A DNA stretch of 35,311 bases, from the NCBI GenBank assembly GCA_002422725.1, contig DITE01000018.1, positions 222-35,532 of the forward strand, given 5' to 3'. Below, piece by piece: positions 23,902 through 32,347 of the stretch. Made by a program: the position numbers and the translations under genes. The DNA comes from Bacteroidales bacterium UBA6192. GTDB taxonomy: Bacteria; Bacteroidota; Bacteroidia; Bacteroidales; F082. Position 1 is the first letter of the stretch. Each line of letters begins with the position of its first letter. The notes below the pieces were generated by a model. That model saw only the letters and a list, made by a program, of their open reading frames with translations, searched no databases and was not told the DNA's origin.

Positions 23902-24693
23902 TCAGTGTCCGGCATTGGTTTTTATAAGGTGCACCTTAATGCTCCCTACAGTGATTTTGGCTTCGATCAGCAGCGGAATTTTATGCCTGTCGTCAGACAC
24001 CCACACGGTGATCGCCTCTCCGGAACGGAACATAGTACCTTTTTCGAGCACAGCAGTAAACCTGATACAGCGTTGACCCAGTTTATCGCGTCCGGTAAGA
24101 ATGTCTTTGCCAAGATACACTATGGGCAGATCGAAAACCCGGCCATCAAGTATAATTGAAAACACAACAGTGTCGCCTGGGAGCATATGCTCAAAGTCCA
24201 TCGAACGGGCAACATATGTTGCTGTGAGCACATCAAAAGTGCAGGCCTGCAATGGAATGGTTTCCTCATGGTAAGGTTTACGGGTTTCTTCCATTTGCGC
24301 GTAGGCCACTCTTTTTTGATGATCAAACACATATTTGTTGTGAATCCAGAAACCACCTTCCAGCGTGTGGCGCTTATATTTCAATGGCTTAAGATCGGTG
24401 GATGCAATCACCTCGAAGGTGTCGCGCACTTTAAAAAGCCAATCGTAATTTTTGTACGAGTGACCGGTACTCACAAAATGAAAGGCGTCCTGCCCCTGGT
24501 ACTTGACTCTACTAGCTTGAAAATCAACCATTCCTGCATCGATCCAGATAAATCCCCAATTGTAGGAAACTTCGTATTGCATCGTTTCACCAGGCTTGAA
24601 AGCAGGGCTTTGTATGCCGCATCGCTGTGCGCTTGTGTTGACAACGCAAACGACGAACAGAAGCACAAATAGTATCGAATGAATTCTAATCAT
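23902..24693 (-). CDS. DUF3108 domain-containing secreted protein
   Basis: The 263-residue protein has an N-terminal signal peptide (about 1-22, ending NTSAQ) and then a DUF3108 domain. FKPGETMQYEVSYNWGFIWI is followed by DAGMVDF, a middle HTLEGGFWIHNKYVFDHQKR, and a final WVSDDRHKIPLLIEAKITVG leading to GSIKVHLI. DUF3108 proteins are periplasmic beta-rich proteins of unknown role, loosely like lipoprotein carriers LolA/LolB in fold. Nothing in the neighbourhood fixes its role: it is divergent from the kamA operon and convergent with the barrel gene. The length is usual for Bacteroidetes members. Confidence 0.85.
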   Translation of the reverse strand: MIRIHSILFVLLFVVCVVNTSAQRCGIQSPAFKPGETMQYEVSYNWGFIWIDAGMVDFQASRVKYQGQDAFHFVSTGHSYKNYDWLFKVRDTFEVIASTDLKPLKYKRHTLEGGFWIHNKYVFDHQKRVAYAQMEETRKPYHEETIPLQACTFDVLTATYVARSMDFEHMLPGDTVVFSIILDGRVFDLPIVYLGKDILTGRDKLGQRCIRFTAVLEKGTMFRSGEAITVWVSDDRHKIPLLIEAKITVGSIKVHLIKTNAGH

Positions 24694-24945
24694 ATAACAT
24701 TAAAGCGCCAAAGCTAAAGTAAAAAATGATCAGGAATTATCAACTCTATATAAAAATTTAATTAAGATATTGATAAACAGAATGATATATATAATTCTTG
24801 GTTAATAAAAAGTTGATTTTTTTTTTACATTTTTAAAGTATTTGATATTAGATTTCGCCTATTATTGCATACGATTTTACAAACCAGTTTAACAATAACA
24901 TTTACTTATCTATCAAGAAATTACAATACAAATCGATCATCTTAA

Positions 24946-26211
24946 ATGAAATTACAAACACCTGATCTGCCCGAAGATCACTTTATGGATCTTGAAGAAT
25001 CCGAAGAACCTCCAAGTTCTGCACCAAAAGCAAACAACAACGAAGCCAATGAAACTGCCGGCAGCTTTGCAGCGGTTCAGCCAATTCCCATTTCTGCCAG
25101 CTCATTAAAATTTCTGAACAAACATTTTCCGGGTGCAACTGCCTCCGACTGGGTGAGTTGGCGTTGGCAACTTCGAAACAGTTATACGAGCCTTCAATCG
25201 CTCAAACCAGTGATTCAACTGGCAGATGACGAGTTGAAGCCTGTTGACGGGGTGAACGATATGTTGCCCATCCGCATCACACCTTACTATGCAGCCCTGA
25301 TTGAAGGAGTAGGTGAAAGGCATCCGATTCGCAAAACTATTGTGCCAACCTTAAATGAATTGGTGCTAAAGCCTGGAGAAGTGTCAGATCCACTCTCAGA
25401 AAAGGGTCATAGCCCGATACCCAATCTGGTTCACCGATATCCTGACAGGGCACTGTTCCTTGCAACTGGATTTTGTGCTGCCTATTGTCGTTACTGCACC
25501 CGCTCACACATGGTGGCCAAAGACAAATGTCATGTTGGCAAAAAAGCCTGGGAACCTGCACTGGAATACCTGTCGCAACATCCTGAGGTGCGCGATGTGA
25601 TTGTTTCGGGTGGCGACCCGCTTAGCATGCCCGACAGCCATATCCATTACCTTTTATCACGACTGAGAGCCATACCCCATATCGAGATTATCCGGATTGG
25701 TACAAAAGTGCCTGTCGTTATGCCCATGCGTATTACGCCATCACTGGTTTCCATTCTCAAAAAATTCCATCCGCTCTTTATGAGCCTGCATTTCACCCAT
25801 CCTGATGAGTTGACACCTGAAGTTGTGTCGGCTTGCGAACGACTTGCCAATGCGGGTATTCCACTGGGAAGCCAGACTGTGCTCCTGAAAGGTATCAATG
25901 ACGATGCCAAGGTGATGAAGGCATTGTTTCATGACTTGCTTAAAGCAAGGGTGAGGCCTTACTATTTGTATCAGTGCGACCCCATACCGGGTTCTTCCCA
26001 CTTTCGTACCCCTGTGTCGAAGGGATTGGAAATCATTAAAAGCCTCAGGGGATTTACTTCCGGTTATGCTATTCCACAATACGTTATTGATGCTCCCGGA
26101 GGTGGTGGAAAAATTCCACTGCTACCCGACTATGTGCAGGGATATGAAGGCAGCGATCTGATGCTCAGGAACTATGAAGGCAAGATATTCCTGTATCCGG
26201 ACAATATCTGA
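24946..26211 (+). CDS. kamA: Lysine 2,3-aminomutase (KamA family, radical SAM + PLP)
   Basis: The 421-residue protein has the radical-SAM cluster motif CAAYCRYC (C177, C181, C184), the PLP motif DAPGGGGK with K389 as the predicted Schiff-base lysine, and both acidic residues that bind the epsilon-amino group of lysine in the clostridial enzyme. Those residues are D345 in LYQCDP and D382 in IDAPGG. Glutamate 2,3-aminomutases replace these two positions, so lysine is the expected substrate and (S)-beta-lysine the product. Residues 1-50 are an acidic, probably disordered extension. The cysteine-rich zinc-binding tail of clostridial KamA is missing: the protein stops soon after the last barrel elements. 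Two ATP-grasp ligase genes and a GNAT gene follow in tight succession. EpmB, which acts on elongation factor P, is an alternative role, but the neighbours argue for small-molecule synthesis. I found no convincing promoter; the 252-nt upstream gap is very AT-rich. Confidence 0.9.
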   Translation: MKLQTPDLPEDHFMDLEESEEPPSSAPKANNNEANETAGSFAAVQPIPISASSLKFLNKHFPGATASDWVSWRWQLRNSYTSLQSLKPVIQLADDELKPVDGVNDMLPIRITPYYAALIEGVGERHPIRKTIVPTLNELVLKPGEVSDPLSEKGHSPIPNLVHRYPDRALFLATGFCAAYCRYCTRSHMVAKDKCHVGKKAWEPALEYLSQHPEVRDVIVSGGDPLSMPDSHIHYLLSRLRAIPHIEIIRIGTKVPVVMPMRITPSLVSILKKFHPLFMSLHFTHPDELTPEVVSACERLANAGIPLGSQTVLLKGINDDAKVMKALFHDLLKARVRPYYLYQCDPIPGSSHFRTPVSKGLEIIKSLRGFTSGYAIPQYVIDAPGGGGKIPLLPDYVQGYEGSDLMLRNYEGKIFLYPDNI

Positions 26212-26229
26212 CAAATACCTGCACAGCCC

Positions 26230-27213
26230 ATGAGAATCGGACTCACTTATGACCTTCGTGATGCATACCTTGCCCTGGGCTACTCCGAAGATGAAACAGC
26301 CGAACTGGATAAAGAAGAAACCATTGCTGGTATTGAACTTGCCTTGCAGCAATCAGGACACGAAACGGATAGGATCGGCAATATCTTTGATTTGCAAAAG
26401 CGGCTGATTAGCGGAGAATCATGGGATCTGGTCTTTAATATTTGTGAGGGCATGCATGGAATCAGCCGTGAAGCACAAGTGCCGGCACTGCTAGATGCTT
26501 ACAGTATACCATATACTTTTTCAGATCCTCTTGTATTATCATTAACTCTGCATAAGGCCATGACAAAGAGGATTTTGAGAGATTCCGGAATTCCGACTGC
26601 CGAGTTCAGGACGATTTTCAATCCTGAGGAAATAGAAACTGTCAACCTGCCGTTTCCACTTTTCGTAAAGCCAGTTGCCGAAGGTTCGGGCAAAGGTATC
26701 GATGGACGTTCAACTGTGCACAATTCTCAACAGCTAAACGAAGTGTGCATTCGTTTGCTCAGGGATTACAAACAGGAAGTGTTGATCGAAAAATTTCTGA
26801 GTGGGAGAGAATTTACCGTAGGAATCACCGGCACAGGCGATAAAGCCATCTGTGTGGGTGTGATGGAGGTGATGATAGACAAGTTGGCCGAAGAGCAGGC
26901 ATATTCCCGTTTTATTAAAGAAAACTACGAAGGCCGTGTTCGGTATGCCCCTGCCACCGATGCTTTTGCCGAAGCATGTGAAAGGGTGAGTCTGGCTGCA
27001 TGGAGAGCGCTTGGCTGCCGCGATGCCGGAAGGGTTGACGTGCGTTTCGACGACACCGGCCTTCCTTGTATTATCGAAATTAACCCACTTGCCGGCCTGA
27101 ACCACATCCATTCGGACCTTCCGATTCTGATGTATCAGCGCGGCTATCAGTTTAAAGACCTTATCGATATGATTGTTCAATCGGCCATGCAACGCATCAC
27201 AACATCAAAATGA
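26230..27213 (+). CDS. ATP-grasp ligase 1, D-Ala-D-Ala-ligase-like
   Basis: The 327-residue protein has the three-part ATP-grasp layout: an N-terminal pre-ATP-grasp domain (about 1-105; LVFNICEGMHGISREAQVPA), a small ATP-grasp lobe with FPLFVKPVAEGSGKGI (Lys and glycine loop for ATP), and a large lobe with EVLIEKFLSGREFTV, GRVDVRFDD and IIEINPLAGL (Mg-binding Glu and Asn). It matches the D-alanine-D-alanine ligase superfamily, which joins a carboxylate to an amine through an acyl phosphate. The opening MRIGLTYDLRDAYLALGYSE is different from true Ddl enzymes. Its position 18 nt behind kamA and its 4-nt overlap with a second such ligase argue against a cell-wall role and for ligation of beta-lysine or another amino acid. 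The substrate is unknown. Confidence 0.85.
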   Translation: MRIGLTYDLRDAYLALGYSEDETAELDKEETIAGIELALQQSGHETDRIGNIFDLQKRLISGESWDLVFNICEGMHGISREAQVPALLDAYSIPYTFSDPLVLSLTLHKAMTKRILRDSGIPTAEFRTIFNPEEIETVNLPFPLFVKPVAEGSGKGIDGRSTVHNSQQLNEVCIRLLRDYKQEVLIEKFLSGREFTVGITGTGDKAICVGVMEVMIDKLAEEQAYSRFIKENYEGRVRYAPATDAFAEACERVSLAAWRALGCRDAGRVDVRFDDTGLPCIIEINPLAGLNHIHSDLPILMYQRGYQFKDLIDMIVQSAMQRITTSK

Positions 27214-28175
27214 AAATTGTAATTCTACATAACCAGTTAAGCAGCGAAGCAAAAGCCGATGAAGCAGATGTGATGGAACAGGTGGAGCTTGTTCATCATT
27301 GCCTGATCGACCTGGGTCACCAGGTGCAGATTTTACCCTTATCGCTTAACCTCGAAGCCGGACGCGATATGCTGCTTAAGGCAGAGCCTGATCTGGTTTT
27401 CAATCTGGTAGAATCATTCGTCAACAAAGGTGAACTGGTGTATCTGGCCCCTGCATTGCTCGATGCACTCGGCCTGAAATATACCGGTACGCCAACTGTG
27501 CCGATGTTTCAGTCGGCCAGCAAAACCCTTACCAAAGAAAGTCTGCTTCGTGCCGGAATAAGGGTGCCGCAAACTATCGAATTGTCCGAAAGCAGGCAAT
27601 GTCTGAACGACAGAACATATCTTCTGAAACCCCGTTGGGAAGAGGGTTCTCTCGGTTTGGACGAGGATGCTGTTTTTCGCGGAGACAACCAGGAGTTCAT
27701 TCAGAACTTGCAAAAGTTTGACAGCCGGTCTTACTTTATCGAAGAGTTTATCGACGGCCGTGAGTTTAACTGCGCAATGGTAGCCAGTGCAACAGGCCCG
27801 CTGGTGCTTGCCGTTGCCGAGATTGAGTTTGTCGGATTTCCGGAAGGTAAGCCGCGTGTGCTGGGGTATAAAGCCAAATGGGACGAAGCATCGTTCGAGT
27901 ATAAAAACACTGTTCGCAGACTCGATTTTGGACCGGATGATAAACTTTTATTGCAAAAACTGAAAGAGATTGGTGTACAATGCTGGCAGGCTTGCGGGCT
28001 TAAAGGCTATGCCCGTGTCGACTTCAGGGTTGACCATATGGGAAATCCTTTCGTGCTTGAGGTAAATTCAAACCCATGTATTTCGCCCGATAGTGGGTTC
28101 TATGCAGCTGCTGAGCATGCAGGTTATGGTTTTCAGAAAATAGTCAGGATGATAGTGGAAGATGCTGTCAGATAA
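27210..28175 (+). CDS. ATP-grasp ligase 2, D-Ala-D-Ala-ligase-like
   Basis: This 321-residue paralogue has the same architecture as the ligase before it: pre-ATP-grasp domain (about 1-100; LVFNLVESFVNKGELVYLAP), the ATP lysine region TYLLKPRWEEGSLGL, then SYFIEEFIDGREFNCAM, GYARVDFRVD and FVLEVNSNPCI (metal-binding Glu and Asn). The two ligases differ clearly around the substrate pocket, for example WEEGSLGL versus AEGSGKGI in the glycine loop and NSNPCISPDSG versus NPLAGLNHIHS near the metal. They probably do two successive ligations or use different amino acids. The start codon overlaps the stop of ligase 1 (ATGA), and the GNAT gene follows after 46 nt. A peptidoglycan Ddl is unlikely in this setting. 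Confidence 0.85.
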   Translation: MKIVILHNQLSSEAKADEADVMEQVELVHHCLIDLGHQVQILPLSLNLEAGRDMLLKAEPDLVFNLVESFVNKGELVYLAPALLDALGLKYTGTPTVPMFQSASKTLTKESLLRAGIRVPQTIELSESRQCLNDRTYLLKPRWEEGSLGLDEDAVFRGDNQEFIQNLQKFDSRSYFIEEFIDGREFNCAMVASATGPLVLAVAEIEFVGFPEGKPRVLGYKAKWDEASFEYKNTVRRLDFGPDDKLLLQKLKEIGVQCWQACGLKGYARVDFRVDHMGNPFVLEVNSNPCISPDSGFYAAAEHAGYGFQKIVRMIVEDAVR

Positions 28176-28221
28176 ATAGTAAGATTAAATCATTTCAAAC
28201 TTCACTTTAATATCCCAACAC

Positions 28222-28716
28222 ATGACATCAGTTACCTATCGTTACCAGGTGAAGGCCGACGATCCGGATACCATCGAAACAATAGTACGTTCGACCGGAT
28301 TCTTTTATGAGGATGAGATTCCGATTGCCCGCGAACTGGCTGAAGAAACTTTGCTGATTGGAGATAAATCGGGTTACCGCTTTGTTTTTGCAGAAGTGAA
28401 TGGGCAAACACTGGGCTATGCAGCTTACGGATTTATTGACGGAACCGATGCCTGCTATGATCTTTACTGGATAGCTGTCCATGAAGATGCACGTGGCAAA
28501 GGACTTGGTAAAGGAATACTGAATGAAGTTGTTAAATCGTTGAAGCAGGAAAATGGGCGACAACTGATTGCCGAAACATCCTCTTTGCCAAAATACAAGC
28601 CTACCAGGGAGTTTTATCTCAACACAGGTTTTATACAGCAGGCTGTTTTACCCGATTTTTTTAGAGAAGGCGATCATAAGGTGTTTTTTGTGCTTCGTAC
28701 CGATCAACTTTCCTGA
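28222..28716 (+). CDS. GNAT-family N-acetyltransferase
   Basis: The 164-residue protein has a GNAT fold: DLYWIAVHEDARGKGLGKGI contains the acetyl-CoA pyrophosphate loop (R/Q-x-x-G-x-G/A, here ARGKGLGKG), and the C-terminal part has the expected AREFY-like element, KPTREFYLNTGF. GNAT enzymes acetylate primary amines using acetyl-CoA. It ends the kamA-ligase-ligase run. Acetylation of beta-lysine has a precedent in the osmolyte N-epsilon-acetyl-beta-lysine (AblA/AblB), but AblB is a longer protein, so this may act on the ligated product or confer self-protection. A small dyad (28713-28731) covers the stop codon but lacks a T tract. The yggS gene converges 30 nt downstream. Confidence 0.85.
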   Translation: MTSVTYRYQVKADDPDTIETIVRSTGFFYEDEIPIARELAEETLLIGDKSGYRFVFAEVNGQTLGYAAYGFIDGTDACYDLYWIAVHEDARGKGLGKGILNEVVKSLKQENGRQLIAETSSLPKYKPTREFYLNTGFIQQAVLPDFFREGDHKVFFVLRTDQLS

Positions 28717-28746
28717 ACTGGATAGGTTCAGAAATAAAAACAGAAT

Positions 28747-29427
28747 TCAAATACTTGCTTTATAGTTTCTTTGTCCAAAAATAAGGCTGCCAATCCTTAC
28801 CATAGTTGCTCCTTCGTCGATGGCTTCCGAATAATCGCCCGACATACCCATTGAAATTTCACAGAAGCTGTAAGTTCCACTAAAAAATTTCTCTTTGAGG
28901 GCATCAAAGATACTTTTCAGGTGACTAAACTCCCGTCTTACCTGTGTCATGTCGTCGGTGTAGGTGGCCATACCCATAACGCCACACAAACGAATGTGAT
29001 TCCATGTTGCCAAGTCAGGTGATGATAACAAAGCGGTGGCTTCTTCCAGATCAAGCCCAAACTTTGACTCTTCCTCAGCGATATGAAACTGTAAAAGACA
29101 ATCCACTGTTCTGCCTGCCTTCTCGGCTTGTTTTTGAATTTCTCTCAATAATTTGAAACTATCCACCGACTCAATCATGTGAACGAAAGGAACAATGTGT
29201 TTAACTTTGTTTGTTTGCAGATGACCAATGAAATGCCATTGAATATCAGCCGGAAGCACCGGATGTTTGGTGGTAAGCTCCTGAACTTTATTCTCGCCAA
29301 AGCGTCGCTGTCCGTTTTCATAGGCAAGCAGAATGTCAGCAGGAGGCATGGTTTTCGAAACAGCAATTAGCTTGACATGATCCGGGATTTCTGACTTTAA
29401 CCTATTTAAATTTTCTTTAATAGACAT
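28747..29427 (-). CDS. YggS/PROSC family pyridoxal-phosphate homeostasis protein
   Basis: The 226-residue protein (from MSIKENLNRL) is a fold type III PLP-binding barrel. KLIAVSKTMP contains the PLP lysine, and RRFGENKVQEL, WHFIGHLQTNKVK, SKFGLDLEEA, LCGVMGMATYTDD, ISMGMSGDYSEAI and VRIGSLIFGQRNY are the family's ordered signature blocks. YggS/PLPBP proteins bind PLP and keep vitamin B6 and amino-acid pools balanced; no catalytic reaction is known. An ATG four codons upstream (29439) is possible, but the family normally starts at MSI-. It is a single gene, convergent with the GNAT gene and divergent from the LTA-synthase-like gene. Confidence 0.92.
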   Translation of the reverse strand: MSIKENLNRLKSEIPDHVKLIAVSKTMPPADILLAYENGQRRFGENKVQELTTKHPVLPADIQWHFIGHLQTNKVKHIVPFVHMIESVDSFKLLREIQKQAEKAGRTVDCLLQFHIAEEESKFGLDLEEATALLSSPDLATWNHIRLCGVMGMATYTDDMTQVRREFSHLKSIFDALKEKFFSGTYSFCEISMGMSGDYSEAIDEGATMVRIGSLIFGQRNYKASI

Positions 29428-29515
29428 TTGAAGCAGCATTGATTTTCAACCACAAAATTAGCAAAATTGATGCATCAGCGTGAAGGTATTAAAGCGGTTC
29501 TCATTCGAATAATGC

Positions 29516-29523
29516 TATTTTTG
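29516..29523 (+). promoter_or_regulatory. -7 element for the LTA-synthase-like gene
   Basis: TATTTTTG matches TAnnTTTG exactly, 17 nt before ATG 29541. It implies a very short leader of about 12 nt. No clear -33 box is seen. Confidence 0.45.
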
Positions 29524-29540
29524 CAAATTATAGGTTTATT

Positions 29541-31400
29541 ATGAAATATGTTCTGAAGGGGATATTCAGTCGTTTTGTCTTCTGGATGCTTTATTTTGCC
29601 CTGTTGCGATTGGTTTTTATTACATGGTATCAAAAACTGATTAACATTGAGGGCATTTCGTTTCAGGAAACCCTGTTAAGTTTCTGGAATGCACTGCCAC
29701 TCGATATCTCAACGACTTGCTACTTAGTTTCAGTTTCTTATATCCTGCTGTTATTCAGGGATATTACCGGAAAAAGATTTTTCCTGACTGCTGACAAACT
29801 GTTCGGCCAGTTGATGATCTGGGTGATTGCCTTAATCAGCACTGCCGAAATCGGACTGTATAGAGAGTGGAACTCAAAGTTGTCGTTTAAAGCATTAAGT
29901 TATCTGACAAATCCTGATGAAGTATTCAATTCGGTTTCGACACTTACATTTTTGGCATTGGTCGCCATTTGGGTTTTGCAGGCTGTTCTTCCCTTAACTT
30001 TTTTCAATCGTTTGGTTATCAAGAATCCTGTGCCTGAAAGACGAAAAGTGCTTTCTTCAGGTTGGACACTGATATTCATGCCTTTGTTGATTTTTGTTGG
30101 TATACGTGGAGGAATTAGTGAAATTCCAATCAGTACCAGTGCATCGTATTTCAGCCAATATCAGTTGGCAAACCATGCAGCGGTTAATTCAGCTTACAAC
30201 CTCATGGTAAGCACTTTAAATACAACACGTATCGGCAGGGTGAATCCATTCACTCATATGCCTGCCGAGGAAGCAATTCAAATAACGACTAAGTTACATG
30301 AAACGCCTTGTGATTCAACACTTTCAATTTTGAAAATTCCAAAGCCAAATATCGTGTTTCTTTTACTCGAAAGCTGGTCGGCCGACCTGATCGAGTCGCT
30401 TGGAGGTGAGCCGGGCATCACACCGCAGTTTAAGAAATTGGAAAAGGATGGCTTGTTGTTTACGCACTTTTATGCCAGTGGGAACCGTACCCAACAAGCG
30501 ATGGGTTCGCTTTTTGCCGGTTTGCCCGGCCTTCCCGTTACCACAATCACCTCATATCCCGAAAAGTATTCATCTTTACCAAGTTTTGTACATGATCTGA
30601 AGAAAGCAGGTTATCACAGCAGTTTTTGGTTTGGTGGCCAGCTGATTTACGGAAATATTCTTAGTTATTTGATGCATAACCAGTTTGATGAAATTGTTGA
30701 AGGGAAAGACCTTTCAAGTGATTTTGGACGGGGTAAGCTTGGTGTGCATGATGAGTTTCTCCTCAGGCACACAGCGACTAAGCTTAACTTCTATCCGCAA
30801 CCGTTTTTTTCTACAATCTTTACCCTGAGCTCTCATTCGCCCTATGATTTCCCTATGGAGCATCACATCCAATGGCCTGAAACGGAAAAGGAATATGTGA
30901 ACTCTGCCTTTTACACTGACAGATCAGTGGGTGAGTTTTTTATGATTGCACGTCAACAGCCCTGGTACGACAGCACATTGTTTTTAATTATGGGCGACCA
31001 CAGTCATAAATCATATAAGAACCATCCACTTGAATCATTCGAACACCACAAAATCCCCCTGCTGATATATGGCCCTGCACTGAAAGATGAATTTCGTGGA
31101 AAAACCTTTGATCAGATAGCCGGAAACACGGATGTTCCTGCCACATTGCTGGCACAGCTTGGCATCGATAGCAATGATTATTTCTGGAGTAAAAACGTAT
31201 TCAATTCATGTTATCAACCATTTGCATTTTTCGAGTTAAACGACGGATTTGGATTTATGCGTTCTGATGGATATCTGGTATGGAATCAGGTTGCCAACCG
31301 CGATTTTCAGAAAAAAATTCCAGACAGTCTCGAAACAGAAATAACCATGCAGGGGAAAGCCTATATGCAAACATTGGTCGACGAATTTATCGGCTATTGA
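29541..31400 (+). CDS. LTA synthase/sulfatase-fold membrane phosphotransferase
   Basis: The 619-residue protein has five N-terminal membrane helices (about 8-30, 50-75, 85-108, 132-155 and 172-190), then a large extracytoplasmic alkaline-phosphatase-fold domain (about 268-600). The catalytic nucleophile region is SGNRTQQAMGSLFAGLPGLP, with the Thr of NRTQ as the predicted nucleophile. Metal ligands are seen in LLLESWSADL (Glu) and MGDHSHKS (Asp, His). Family members (LtaS, MdoB/OpgB) transfer phosphoglycerol or phosphoethanolamine from phospholipids to surface glycans. Gram-negative Bacteroidetes lack lipoteichoic acid, so the acceptor is likely a periplasmic glycan, lipid A or glycolipid. 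It is a single gene with its own promoter. Confidence 0.88.
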   Translation: MKYVLKGIFSRFVFWMLYFALLRLVFITWYQKLINIEGISFQETLLSFWNALPLDISTTCYLVSVSYILLLFRDITGKRFFLTADKLFGQLMIWVIALISTAEIGLYREWNSKLSFKALSYLTNPDEVFNSVSTLTFLALVAIWVLQAVLPLTFFNRLVIKNPVPERRKVLSSGWTLIFMPLLIFVGIRGGISEIPISTSASYFSQYQLANHAAVNSAYNLMVSTLNTTRIGRVNPFTHMPAEEAIQITTKLHETPCDSTLSILKIPKPNIVFLLLESWSADLIESLGGEPGITPQFKKLEKDGLLFTHFYASGNRTQQAMGSLFAGLPGLPVTTITSYPEKYSSLPSFVHDLKKAGYHSSFWFGGQLIYGNILSYLMHNQFDEIVEGKDLSSDFGRGKLGVHDEFLLRHTATKLNFYPQPFFSTIFTLSSHSPYDFPMEHHIQWPETEKEYVNSAFYTDRSVGEFFMIARQQPWYDSTLFLIMGDHSHKSYKNHPLESFEHHKIPLLIYGPALKDEFRGKTFDQIAGNTDVPATLLAQLGIDSNDYFWSKNVFNSCYQPFAFFELNDGFGFMRSDGYLVWNQVANRDFQKKIPDSLETEITMQGKAYMQTLVDEFIGY

Positions 31401-31541
31401 AACAAGCGAAACATCCTTTATTTGTTCATTTTCAAATATTTATAAAGACAATCATCTTTGCAGGCAATCACCAAAAAGATGCCTTTCTATTTGAATTCGT
31501 TCTAAATTAATTCTGTGAGTTAATTCAATAGCTCAAAGTCT

Positions 31542-31549
31542 TATTTTTG
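31542..31549 (+). promoter_or_regulatory. -7 element abutting the start of the secreted hypothetical gene
   Basis: TATTTTTG matches TAnnTTTG exactly and ends only 6 nt before ATG 31556. If it is used, the transcript begins at or next to that codon, which favours ATG 31568 or leaderless translation. Confidence 0.4.
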
Positions 31550-31555
31550 CTCAAA

Positions 31556-32188
31556 ATGAACAAAACAATGATAAGAAAAGTATTGTTAATATCAATTTTA
31601 TTTCTGGCTGTCAGCACGCAGGCTCAATGGGTAAAGGCTACAGTCACATTCAAGAATGGCGATTCGAAGAATGGGTTTATTAAAAAATTCGATAAAGTCG
31701 ACACTAAAACAGTCCAGTTTAAAACACATCTGAAAGACAGGAGAGTAAAATTCAAAAGTATAGACCTGAAAAGTGTTGAATTTGTCACGAAGAAAGGAAA
31801 AACCGGAAAGTTTGTTTTTCTGAAAGAAGCCTATTTTAAAAACAAGAAGGGAGACCTCAAAATAGCGAAAAAAGAAAATTGGTTTGCCCTTTATTATGAA
31901 GGCGATTTTCAGCTGCTCGATTACAATGATGGCGGAATTTCGGTTCATTATTTACGTTGGCCGGAAAATGATTATGCTGTCCGGGCATTTGTGGAGTCCG
32001 AAGTCTTTACTTCTTTTGTAATGAATAAAAAGAATATGTTCAAGAACGCCTTCTCTCTAATTTTTAAAGGGCACTGTGATAAAATGGTGAAAGCATTTGA
32101 AAGCGAATCATTCAAGCCAAAAACAATTGAGGAGGTTGTTAGATACTACGAAAAGCATTGCAGTAATAGCTCAGATGAAGCAATGTAG
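31556..32188 (+). CDS. Secreted hypothetical protein
   Basis: From ATG 31556 the protein has 210 residues; ATG 31568 is an equally good start. A signal peptide (MIRKVLLISILFLAVSTQAQ) suggests export to the periplasm. The mature part is lysine-rich, with beta-type segments (KATVTFKNGDSKNGFIKKFD, KVDTKTVQFKT, FKSIDLKSVEFVTKKGKTGK) and a helical C-terminus (FKPKTIEEVVRYYEKHCSNS). I do not recognise a family. The repeated 'NGD..G.I..fd...V.fk' pattern is like small beta-barrel (SH3-like) secreted proteins in Bacteroidetes. Neighbours are an envelope transferase and an outer-membrane barrel, consistent with an envelope role but no more. Confidence 0.7.
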   Translation: MNKTMIRKVLLISILFLAVSTQAQWVKATVTFKNGDSKNGFIKKFDKVDTKTVQFKTHLKDRRVKFKSIDLKSVEFVTKKGKTGKFVFLKEAYFKNKKGDLKIAKKENWFALYYEGDFQLLDYNDGGISVHYLRWPENDYAVRAFVESEVFTSFVMNKKNMFKNAFSLIFKGHCDKMVKAFESESFKPKTIEEVVRYYEKHCSNSSDEAM

Positions 32189-32312
32189 TTTTTGTTTATT
32201 ACTGTTTTGACAGGGCATGGTTCATAAATATGGTTATTTTTTAATTAACTCATTCATTTATAAGCATTGTAACAATACTAATTGGTTGTTATTAATATTT
32301 ATTTTAACCTTG

Positions 32313-32342
32313 TTGAATTTATGTATTGTTAACTTATATTTG
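32313..32342 (+). promoter_or_regulatory. Promoter of the outer-membrane barrel gene
   Basis: TTG (32313-32315), a 19-nt spacer and TATATTTG (32335-32342, exact TAnnTTTG) form the best Bacteroidetes promoter in the window. A start near 32348 leaves a leader of about 137 nt. Confidence 0.65.
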
Positions 32343-32347
32343 CTTTA

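Noticed and set aside
26230..28175. True D-alanine-D-alanine ligases for peptidoglycan
   Set aside because: Two dissimilar copies in tandem behind an aminomutase, with N-termini unlike Ddl and no cell-wall genes nearby.
28713..28731. 6-bp dyad CTGAAC/GTTCAG over the GNAT stop codon
   Set aside because: It is followed by an A-rich rather than T-rich tail on the plus strand, so it does not look like a terminator for the kamA operon.
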